From: M3007 sp964392655
GTDB lineage: Bacteria; Bacteroidota; Bacteroidia; Chitinophagales; Saprospiraceae
Assembly: GCA_964392655.1 (NCBI GenBank)
Contig: CAYMQY010000132.1
Coordinates: 1 to 12,267 of the forward strand
DNA length: 12,267 nt
Direction of reading: 5' to 3'
The notes beneath the pieces were generated by a model. The model worked only from the letters and a program-made list of their open reading frames with translations. It was not told the DNA's origin and did no database searches. Below are positions 6,613-12,267 of the stretch, in pieces (the first letter of the stretch is position 1; each line of letters begins with the position of its first letter). A program made the translations under genes and the position numbers.

Positions 6613-8346
6613 ATGATTCGCCTTTTTGTATTCGTAATGATGATCTGCCGGGCCATAATCCCGACTTCCCTTGAAGCCCAAACCACGGACTACCGTTCGG
6701 GATTTCACCTGTCACTTCGCGGCGGTTGGGACGTCCCGTCGTACCTCGGGTTTTCCCCCTACATCCACTACAAGCCCGGACTATCGGCGAGTGTTTCCGC
6801 CGACTACTACTGGGACTGGTTCGGCCTCGGGGCCGATTTTGACTACATGGCCAATGCTTCCCGAAGCACCTACCCGACAAACGACCTGTACCTGTTCGAG
6901 ACGGAACCGTTTGTAGATTTTTACCTCGAAGAAAACCGGATTGACCGCTTTTTCCTCGGGAGCGGATTCAACCTGAAACTACAACCGACCGATAATTTTT
7001 CAACCGAACTGAAAATCCGGGGCGGGGTGTCCTCCATCTCCGGCGGGTACACGCTGCTGGCCGGCGAGCCGCTTGTTTCCGATCCGGGGGTGTTGAATTT
7101 TCACGGCGGTTTTGACCCCGACAACGAGAAAATTGTGCCGGCAGGCAAAGTGCAAGTGGAGTTCAAGTATTTTTTCAGCGAGCAGGTCGGCATCAATTTC
7201 GGTGCATATTACCTGCGCCAGTTTGAGGCCCCCGAAACCCCCGATCCGATGATGGGCATATACGCCGGCTATCACCCGGTTGATCAATCAGGCGGTATAA
7301 ATTCCATCAACAACCCGTTTTTTAACGCTGCCTTGAACCCCTGCGCCTGCGATTACACCTCCTGGGGCGTTACTGCCGGGATTACCGTTCGGATTCCGGA
7401 GAGTCGCGGTGGCATCACACCGACCCCGATTCCTCAAACAGGCAACATACGGGTGACGGCACGCGACAAGCAAACCGGCCAACTGCTGCCGGGCACACAG
7501 GTGGTGCTCAAAAACGCAGCCGGGGAGGTACTCCGGCAGGGCGTAACCGACGCCAACGGCGATGTGTATTTTCTGGAAATGCCGTTCGACAACTACTTCA
7601 TCGAGGGCACACTGTACGACAAAAAACTCAAGGCCAACTCGATTCGGCGCGCAGAATTCAGCAGCACCCGTCGTCAGGTGGAAAAGGAAATCCTGTACGA
7701 CGATCCGAATTTTATCCTGCTGGGTCAGGTCGTGAAATGCAACACCGACATATCCATGCCGAGGGTATCTGTCGTGCTTAAAAACCCCGGCGCCGCTTCG
7801 GAGAAACGTACCTATACCGATGAAAAGGGCGCGTACATTTTCCACCTGAGCGAAAGGAGCGACTACGAGATTTACGCCGGCAAGAATTTGCACCTGTCCC
7901 GGATCGAGCAGGTTTCCACGCGCGGATACGATCGGAACGCCACGTTGTTTATCAAACTGGAAATCTGTATGGTTGCGCTTGGGTGCGAGGAAATTTACCA
8001 CGTCTACTACGACTACAACGACACCATCTTAAAGCCGGAAAGCAAACGGGAACTGAACGTAGTCGCTCAATTTCTTCGGGACAATCCCGCCCTGAAAGCC
8101 GAAATTCAGGGGCATACCGATGCCCGGGGCACGGAAGATTACAACAAAAAACTCTCAATCAGACGGGCCAATTCTGCAAAGAAGTATCTCACAGAGCAAG
8201 GCATTGCAGCCGGACGTTTGAGTGTACAAGGTTTTGGCGAACAGTATCCGCTTGAAAAATGCAATGCCTATTGCAAGGAAAACGAAGACCACGATCACTA
8301 CCGGACAAACCGCCGTACGGACGTGAAAGTCATCTGCAAAAACTGA
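6613..8346 (+). CDS. OmpA-family envelope protein: beta-barrel, two beta-sandwich repeats, peptidoglycan-binding domain
   Basis: The product is 577 aa. It starts with a signal peptide (MIRLFVFVMMICRAII, cleavage near SLEA-Q at about 22). Residues about 25-262 look like an N-terminal outer-membrane barrel (alternating strands such as FHLSLRGGWDVPS, PGLSASVSADYYWDW, WGVTAGITVRI). Residues about 277-362 and 366-450 each look like a carboxypeptidase-regulatory/CNA-B type beta-sandwich (GNIRVTARDKQTGQLLPGTQ with DANGDVYF, and LLGQVVKCNTDISMPRVSV with DEKGAYIF). Residues about 460-577 are an OmpA C-terminal domain with the peptidoglycan-binding pattern GHTDARGTEDYN..LSIRRA and RTNRRTDVKV. The DAR Asp504 and RRA Arg518 are the expected diaminopimelate ligands. 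It should link the outer membrane to the cell wall. It is transcribed divergently from the ECF sigma gene, which makes it a candidate sigma target; that is inference. Two Cys pairs (243/245 and 550/554) may form disulfides. Confidence 0.87.
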   Translation: MIRLFVFVMMICRAIIPTSLEAQTTDYRSGFHLSLRGGWDVPSYLGFSPYIHYKPGLSASVSADYYWDWFGLGADFDYMANASRSTYPTNDLYLFETEPFVDFYLEENRIDRFFLGSGFNLKLQPTDNFSTELKIRGGVSSISGGYTLLAGEPLVSDPGVLNFHGGFDPDNEKIVPAGKVQVEFKYFFSEQVGINFGAYYLRQFEAPETPDPMMGIYAGYHPVDQSGGINSINNPFFNAALNPCACDYTSWGVTAGITVRIPESRGGITPTPIPQTGNIRVTARDKQTGQLLPGTQVVLKNAAGEVLRQGVTDANGDVYFLEMPFDNYFIEGTLYDKKLKANSIRRAEFSSTRRQVEKEILYDDPNFILLGQVVKCNTDISMPRVSVVLKNPGAASEKRTYTDEKGAYIFHLSERSDYEIYAGKNLHLSRIEQVSTRGYDRNATLFIKLEICMVALGCEEIYHVYYDYNDTILKPESKRELNVVAQFLRDNPALKAEIQGHTDARGTEDYNKKLSIRRANSAKKYLTEQGIAAGRLSVQGFGEQYPLEKCNAYCKENEDHDHYRTNRRTDVKVICKN

Positions 8347-8375
8347 CGTAGATAGTCCACCCGAGTGCGGGAACA

Positions 8376-8497
8376 CCACCCCCGCCCCCTCCCCCGAAGG
8401 GGATGGGAGACGTAGATCACCCTTTAACAACTTGAAATAGTGTGATCTACGGTGTTTGTCTCGTCTCCCCTCCCCTTTGGGGGAGGGGCGGGGGTGG
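8376..8497. repeat. REP-doublet-like GC-rich inverted repeat
   Basis: The left arm, 8376-8411 (ccacccccgcccc... to gggagac), is matched almost base for base by the inverted right arm, 8463-8497, with one indel and two or three mismatches. An inner perfect stem, gtagatcac 8412-8420 with gtgatctac 8442-8450, closes a 21-nt loop. The right side carries an extra 12 nt (8451-8462). Each arm is itself palindromic (cccctccccc facing gggggagggg-like), so this is two inverted copies of a small hairpin, the organisation of REP doublets (REPINs). It sits between convergent genes. The 9-mer gacgtagat occurs at 8345-8353, overlapping the stop of the OmpA gene, and again at 8409-8417. The rest of 8347-8591 shows nothing else I can support. 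Confidence 0.75.
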
Positions 8498-8591
8498 GGT
8501 TGACGCGCAGGGCTGCTTTATGCACAGATCACGCTCGGCAGTAAAAATCCGCGTCCTCCGCGTTGCCATTATTGCTGTGCACGCGCACGCA

Positions 8592-9110
8592 TCACCATTC
8601 CCCCGCATAGGCCAGCGGCTCGCCGCCCAGCGCCTTCAGCCGTTCGTACTTCAGCCGCACGATCTGGCGCAGGTGCAGGTGGTCGTGGGCCAGCCAGTTG
8701 GCGAGCAGCATTTTGGCACCCATAGCGCCGAGTTTGGGGTGCTGGTACGCATGCTCCCAGACCGGGTCGGTGAGCGGCGGAAGTTCCTGCAGCCACAGCG
8801 CCGATTTTTTGCGCTCACGGACAAACCGGTTCAGCATTTCCTCGAAGTTTTGCGCCAGGTATTTCCGTTCAGTCACCCAGCCAGGCGGGTCAATGGGCGG
8901 CATGGGTTGGTCGGGGGTTTCGAGGACGTGCCGGACGCGCGCGCGGAAGTCGTCGCGCTCCTCGTCGCACAGGTGGCATACGATTTCGAGCAGGCACCAT
9001 TTGCCGTGGGCAGGGCGCCACAGGTACTCCTCGTCGGAGGCGCCCGACAGCAGCGACACGAATGCCACGGTGTTTTGGGAAAACTGCTGGAGGTAAGCGT
9101 TCAGATTCAT
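8592..9110 (-). CDS. DinB-like four-helix-bundle metalloprotein
   Basis: The product is 172 aa, the usual length of DinB/YfiT-like (DinB_2) proteins. These are four-helix bundles with a divalent metal bound by about three histidines; family members include thiol-dependent transferases, but most are uncharacterised. The N-terminal part has the typical pattern WRPAHGKWCLLEIVCHLCDEE (His46 as a predicted ligand). The C-terminal helix has NWLAHDHLHLRQI (His142 and His146 as the predicted H-x3-H ligands). PDQPMPPIDPPGW is the usual proline-rich loop between helices. No signal peptide or membrane segment is seen, so it is cytoplasmic. The ATG at 9110 gives a full-length family N-terminus. It stands alone, convergent to the OmpA gene and divergent from the small exported protein gene, and the context does not specify its substrate. 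Confidence 0.85.
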   Translation of the reverse strand: MNLNAYLQQFSQNTVAFVSLLSGASDEEYLWRPAHGKWCLLEIVCHLCDEERDDFRARVRHVLETPDQPMPPIDPPGWVTERKYLAQNFEEMLNRFVRERKKSALWLQELPPLTDPVWEHAYQHPKLGAMGAKMLLANWLAHDHLHLRQIVRLKYERLKALGGEPLAYAGEW

Positions 9111-9144
9111 AGTTTTACAAGTCGTTTACATCGTTTTACAGCAC

Positions 9145-9179
9145 TTTGCAGGCGCCGAATACGGCAGCCGGTACCTTTG
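9145..9179 (+). promoter_or_regulatory. Bacteroidota-type promoter for the small exported protein gene
   Basis: A -7 box TACCTTTG (9172-9179) matches the TAnnTTTG consensus perfectly. A TTTG (9145-9148) lies 23 nt upstream of it as the -33 element, at the long end of the accepted 17-23 nt range. Transcription would begin near 9186, leaving a leader of about 20-25 nt before the ATG at 9209. This also argues against any start upstream of 9209, such as the in-frame TTG at 9146. Confidence 0.6.
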
Positions 9180-9208
9180 CCCCATCATTTTTCTTCAACT
9201 GCACACAC

Positions 9209-9619
9209 ATGAAAAAGTACAGACATTTCCTTTCCGCGTTGCTTTGCTGCGCAGTTTCCGTCGGCGGTTTTTCGCAGGAAGCATTTTCCAACTGCGCCGC
9301 TGCTTTTTTGAACAACAAACTCGTGGTAGACGAGTATTCGCCCAAGGGCAAATGTACTTTGTCCGACACCGCCACAGGTGAACTGACTGTTTGCACCGCC
9401 AACCTCTCGCCCGAAAAAAGTGTGCCGGTGGACAAAATCAAATTCAAAATAGCCCTGCGCGACAAAAGTACCGGAACCCTGACGATGTTTTCCAACGAAA
9501 CCTACAAACAGGTGGACATTGCCAAGGTGCTGGCACGCTGCAAAAAAGGCGACCACATCGTACTGATTACTACCGATACCGAATACGCGTTGCCGCACAA
9601 TGAGATTCAGGTGATGTAG
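9209..9619 (+). CDS. Small exported four-cysteine protein of unknown function
   Basis: The product is 136 aa. The ATG at 9209 is chosen over the in-frame TTG at 9146, because it yields a standard signal peptide (MKKYRHF, then LSALLCCAVSVGG, cleavage after about residue 22 before QEAFSN) and lies just downstream of a good promoter. The mature protein of about 114 residues has four cysteines (29, 49, 62, 111), which could form two disulfides, and a beta-rich pattern (KIKFKIALRDKSTGTLTMF, DHIVLITTD). I do not recognise a family. The next gene, a membrane-bound winged-helix regulator with a periplasmic cysteine-containing domain, starts 15 nt downstream, so the two are probably co-transcribed. 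The small protein could be a ligand or modulator of that sensor; this is a guess from adjacency. Confidence 0.8.
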   Translation: MKKYRHFLSALLCCAVSVGGFSQEAFSNCAAAFLNNKLVVDEYSPKGKCTLSDTATGELTVCTANLSPEKSVPVDKIKFKIALRDKSTGTLTMFSNETYKQVDIAKVLARCKKGDHIVLITTDTEYALPHNEIQVM

Positions 9620-9633
9620 GTACATTTGCAGCA

Positions 9634-10497
9634 ATGTCGCGCTTCACCTACCGAAAAATTGCCCTGACCGGCGCCCTGCTCCTGCTGGCACTGGCCCTCA
9701 TGCAATTCCTGCAAAGCCCGCAAAAGCCGCCCTCGGAAAAAATCAATCTCGCCCTGCGCCGCACGGCCCATCACTTGCTGGCGGCCGCGGGCGACAGTAC
9801 CTCGCGCATACCGCCAGTACAGCAGACTGAACCCGGCACCTGGCTTATTCGGTTGAAACAGCCGTTCGATTACGACCGGTTGCCGGCGCTATTGCAGGAA
9901 TCGTTCGAGCGGCATGGCATCCGCCGATCTTACGACGTAGCGGTGTTGCGCTGTTTCGATAACGAGCTGCAACTCGGCTACAATGCCCTGGACTACGCCC
10001 GCGACAGCACCGTGCCCTGCGGCGGGCGCGAGATGGATGGCGACTGTTTCAACCTTCAGGTGACATTTGCCGATACTTCGCCTAAATCAGGGTTGCTCTG
10101 GGCGCTGTTTCTGGGCAGTCTGGCATTTGCCGGGTCATTGCTTTTTGTAAAAAAACGCCGTGCGGAACCTGTGCCTGCCGCCCCCGCTGAAATCCCGGGT
10201 ATGCCGTTCGGAAACTCGCGCCTCGACATGCCCAACCTCATGCTGTGGTGCAACGGCGTGCGCCACGAACTCACCTACCGGGAAGCCAAATTGCTGCACC
10301 TGTTTGCCGGCCGCCCCAATCAGGTGCTCGAACGTGCCTACATCCTCCAGCACGTTTGGGCCGACGAGGGTGTGCTCGTTGGCCGCAGCCTCGACGTGTT
10401 CGTGTCGCGCCTGCGCAAGATGCTGCGCGACGACCCCTCGGTTCGGATCGAGGCCGTGCATGGCGTCGGGTACCGGCTGGAAGTGGGGCAGCTTTGA
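9634..10497 (+). CDS. Membrane-tethered winged-helix regulator (periplasmic sensor, C-terminal DNA-binding domain)
   Basis: The product is 287 aa. TM1 lies at about 8-26 (KIALTGALLLLALALMQFL), a periplasmic domain at about 27-152, TM2 at about 153-172 (GLLWALFLGSLAFAGSLLFV) followed by KKRR at the cytoplasmic face, then a Pro/Ala linker. An OmpR/PhoB-type winged helix (Trans_reg_C) covers about 195-285: ELTYREAKLLHLFAGRPNQVLERAYILQHVW, the recognition helix in RSLDVFVSRLRKML, and the wing VRIEAVHGVGYRLE. There is no receiver or kinase domain, so this looks like a one-component regulator with the reverse domain order of ToxR/CadC, where the DNA-binding domain is N-terminal. The periplasmic part has Cys107, Cys129 and Cys138 (VLRCFDNELQLGY, PCGGREMDGDCF), suggesting a disulfide or metal site. 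It follows the small exported protein by 15 nt. A TACATTTG box at 9621-9628 lies 5 nt before the ATG but lacks a spaced -33 element. Confidence 0.85.
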   Translation: MSRFTYRKIALTGALLLLALALMQFLQSPQKPPSEKINLALRRTAHHLLAAAGDSTSRIPPVQQTEPGTWLIRLKQPFDYDRLPALLQESFERHGIRRSYDVAVLRCFDNELQLGYNALDYARDSTVPCGGREMDGDCFNLQVTFADTSPKSGLLWALFLGSLAFAGSLLFVKKRRAEPVPAAPAEIPGMPFGNSRLDMPNLMLWCNGVRHELTYREAKLLHLFAGRPNQVLERAYILQHVWADEGVLVGRSLDVFVSRLRKMLRDDPSVRIEAVHGVGYRLEVGQL

Positions 10498-10507
10498 TTT
10501 TTACATT

Positions 10508-10537
10508 TTGAGTTTTGAATTTTACATTTCAACTCAG
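10508..10537. terminator. Weak AT-rich hairpin between convergent genes
   Basis: gagtt 10510-10514 pairs with aactc 10531-10535, and gaa 10517-10519 pairs with ttc 10528-10530, with a TT bulge and an 8-nt loop. It lies in the 36-nt AT-rich junction of the winged-helix and glycosyltransferase genes and overlaps the stop of the latter. The 10-mer ttttacattt occurs at 10499-10508 and 10520-10529. It may help end transcription from both sides, but the stem is weak. Confidence 0.3.
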
Positions 10538-12114
10538 TCAATTTCCTGCTCGTTTTTCGCCCGCCGGATCGTCGTGCCCATACGCTCGAAAAAGGCCGGC
10601 GTGGGGTTTTCGCAGCGGTATATCTGGTCGCCGTGCTGGCGCGAAAGCGGCATGTCCAGTTCCCATATCTTTTCGATTTTTTCAAAAAAGCCGGGCATGT
10701 CGTCGCCCAACTCGTCGTTCACGTAAAACAGCGTCTGGAAGTTGGACGGCAACGAATCGGGAAGCCAGTAGCGGTAGTTGTCGCTGAAACTGATCACCTG
10801 TGGTACGCCGTAAGGTTTGCCCAAGTGCTCGATGGCGCCGGCCTGGCCGTAGTGTTCGGCGTAAATGGCAGCAGTAGATTTGTCGGGTTCGCGTTGCCAG
10901 GCCCGGCCGGTGGCGTCGGCCAGTTCCTGCCAGCCGATCATGTCGGCAAAATCCTGCGGCAGGGCGTAGTAGTTGCCGTCTTCCCAGCGCAATACGCCTT
11001 TCAGACCGGGCAGTCGGGCCGTCATGCCTTGCAGAAATTGCGCTTCTTTTTCAGGAGGGAACAGCGGCAGAATGGCCGGCATTACCAGCATGCCCAACAG
11101 CAACATGAGTGCCGGAAAGGCGATCCGCAGCCAGCGGCGGCCCTGCGCAGTGGCGCGTTCCAGAAATGCCGCGCCCGCCGCCACGAGCACCGGATACGCG
11201 CCCAGGGAGTAGTAACTTTTGGCGCTGAAGGCCAGCAATACCGCCAGCACGGCGAGGTACATCCAGCCGAAAACGCGCCACGGGGCAGCCGTTTTTGCGA
11301 ATAGCAAAAAATACAACCCGCACAGCCATACCGGGAGTGCGGGCAGGAAAAACCGCAACTGGTCGCCAAAGAAATCACCGAGGGTCACATGGGCAAACTG
11401 CGTGGCGGCCAGTTCGCCGATATGCCGGAACACCGGGAACTGGTGCTGCGCCTGCCATACGAGGTTCGGGGCAAACACCAGCAGGGCCAGGCCGGCGGCG
11501 ACGTAGAGTTGTTTTTGAGAAAAAATACGCCTTGGGCCGCCGATCAGCAGTCCAGCCAGTATGCCGAATAGAAAAATGAGTACCGAATATTTGTTCAGCA
11601 ACCCCAGTCCGGCTACTGCGCCAAACCACAGCAGCCACGCGGGTTTTTCAGTGTTCAGGTATTTCAGAAACAGCCAGCAAAGCAGCGTCCAGTAAAAAAT
11701 ATCGAACACCACCGGTTGAAACATCATGCAGGGACGCAGGAAGGCGCCGCAGGTCAGCCCCGTCAGTCCGACGAGCAGCATGGCGAAATTGCCCGGCGAA
11801 ACCGCCCGACTGCTGCTTTTGTCCCACAACATTTCTTTGGCCATCAGTCCGGTGAGCAACACTGTAGCCGTACCGAACAGCGTCGGGATCAGCCGTATCG
11901 CCCAGACCGATCCGCCGAGCACCGTATCGCCGAACCAGGCCCAGAACCCGATTCCGGCGGGTACGGAAGCGTAGCCCCAGTCGAGGTGCCGGCCCAAAGC
12001 CAGGTACAGCAGTTCGTCGCGGTGAAACGACCACTGGCCGTTGAGCCAGAAGTGTAACTGGAGTTTGACGACCAGCAGGAAAAACAGGAGGCGGAAGGCG
12101 GCGCGGTGTGTCAT
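10534..12114 (-). CDS. Family-39 (ArnT/PMT-like) membrane glycosyltransferase
   Basis: The product is 526 aa from the ATG at 12114 (MTHRAAFRLLFFLL), which starts directly before the first TM helix. An in-frame start at 12198 would add 28 atypical residues and overlap the likely promoter. Residues about 1-348 are a multi-pass membrane region. The first periplasmic loop carries FHRDELLYLALGRHLDWGY with D33-E34, the acidic motif that serves as catalytic base in GT39/PMT_2 and ArnT-like enzymes. Later loops show PCMMFQPVVFDIFYW and GLGLLNKYSVLIF, typical of the family. Residues about 350-526 are a soluble, probably periplasmic domain (WEDGNYYALPQDFADMIGW and on). The family transfers a sugar from a polyprenyl-phosphate donor to lipid or protein acceptors outside the membrane; the donor and acceptor here cannot be told. 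The gene stands alone and converges on the winged-helix gene. Confidence 0.87.
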   Translation of the reverse strand: MTHRAAFRLLFFLLVVKLQLHFWLNGQWSFHRDELLYLALGRHLDWGYASVPAGIGFWAWFGDTVLGGSVWAIRLIPTLFGTATVLLTGLMAKEMLWDKSSSRAVSPGNFAMLLVGLTGLTCGAFLRPCMMFQPVVFDIFYWTLLCWLFLKYLNTEKPAWLLWFGAVAGLGLLNKYSVLIFLFGILAGLLIGGPRRIFSQKQLYVAAGLALLVFAPNLVWQAQHQFPVFRHIGELAATQFAHVTLGDFFGDQLRFFLPALPVWLCGLYFLLFAKTAAPWRVFGWMYLAVLAVLLAFSAKSYYSLGAYPVLVAAGAAFLERATAQGRRWLRIAFPALMLLLGMLVMPAILPLFPPEKEAQFLQGMTARLPGLKGVLRWEDGNYYALPQDFADMIGWQELADATGRAWQREPDKSTAAIYAEHYGQAGAIEHLGKPYGVPQVISFSDNYRYWLPDSLPSNFQTLFYVNDELGDDMPGFFEKIEKIWELDMPLSRQHGDQIYRCENPTPAFFERMGTTIRRAKNEQEID

Positions 12115-12147
12115 GTTGTGGTTGACCCGGAAGCGTTTTTTTCCCTG

Positions 12148-12208
12148 CGAAATTAGTGCTTGAGCGGGAAACGCAGCGAAGATAGGCGAAAACGACACGG
12201 CTTGGAAA
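12148..12208 (-). promoter_or_regulatory. Candidate promoter region of the glycosyltransferase gene
   Basis: On the - strand, TATCTTCG (12184-12177) and TAATTTCG (12155-12148) each differ from the TAnnTTTG -7 consensus by one base. The first has TTTC 20 nt upstream (12208-12205) as an imperfect -33 element. Either would place the transcript start 20-65 nt before the ATG at 12114. The remaining bases to 12267 hold no gene I can support. Confidence 0.33.
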
Positions 12209-12267
12209 TATCGCGCTTCGCCTTCACTGCGGAGGCGCCGTAGCGTGTTTTTAACCGCCGAGACCCG

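Noticed and set aside
8442..9212. 256-codon + strand ORF across the REP-like repeat and the DinB gene
   Set aside because: It starts inside the GC-rich inverted repeat and runs antisense to a well-supported DinB-like gene. Its composition is that of a shadow frame.
9621..9628. TACATTTG as a separate promoter for the winged-helix gene
   Set aside because: It matches the -7 consensus but has no TTG at 17-23 nt upstream, and it lies 5 nt before the start codon in a 15-nt intergenic gap. Co-transcription from the 9145-9179 promoter is simpler.
12115..12198. N-terminal extension of the glycosyltransferase starting at 12198
   Set aside because: It would add 28 residues before the first TM helix, unlike the family, and it runs through the likely promoter boxes. 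The ATG at 12114 fits better.
12233..12267. Window-end sequence with tttttaaccgccgagacc, and the similar wording near 8540-8565 (aaaaatccgcgtcctccgcg)
   Set aside because: Both resemble decayed GC-rich intergenic repeat wording that I recall from Bacteroidota, but they are too short and divergent here to support a repeat call.

Overview
The window most likely comes from a member of the Bacteroidota, close to the Saprospiraceae/Chitinophagaceae type. Four things point there: a DUF5723-like outer-membrane barrel, an OmpA-domain protein with extra beta-sandwich domains, an ECF sigma factor paired with a zinc-less membrane partner, and promoter boxes of the TAnnTTTG kind rather than TATAAT. It is a chromosomal segment at moderately high GC, apparently from a draft or metagenome assembly, because exactly 100 Ns interrupt one gene. 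I see no tRNA, rRNA, CRISPR array, transposase or phage gene.

Layout. Positions 10-86 hold a compact inverted-repeat element. It is followed on the + strand by a DUF5723-like outer-membrane protein (140-1480), a strong intrinsic terminator (1481-1507) and a large exported TPR-CHAT protein (1535-4540). The assembly gap in the CHAT gene falls exactly where the catalytic His and Cys should lie. Convergent to it on the - strand is a two-gene operon, an ECF sigma factor (6322-5732) followed after 2 nt by a one-TM, TPR-containing anti-sigma-like protein (5729-4602). A divergent intergenic region with a 25-bp repeated motif separates the sigma gene from an OmpA-family envelope protein (6613-8346). 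Then come a REP-doublet-like hairpin (8376-8497), a DinB-like metalloenzyme (9110-8592, -), a small exported four-cysteine protein (9209-9619), a membrane-tethered winged-helix regulator with a C-terminal DNA-binding domain (9634-10497), and a family-39 glycosyltransferase (12114-10534, -).

How they may work together. The sigma and anti-sigma-like genes are coupled, and they sit between an exported TPR-CHAT protease-like protein and an OmpA-type envelope protein. This invites the model of an envelope-stress or proteolytic signalling module, but that is inference from context. The small exported protein and the membrane winged-helix protein are 15 nt apart and look like a second sensory pair: a periplasmic cysteine-containing domain linked through the membrane to an OmpR-type DNA-binding domain. 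All three convergent gene junctions (4541-4601, 8347-8591, 10498-10533) contain inverted repeats, either terminators or REP-like dispersed elements.
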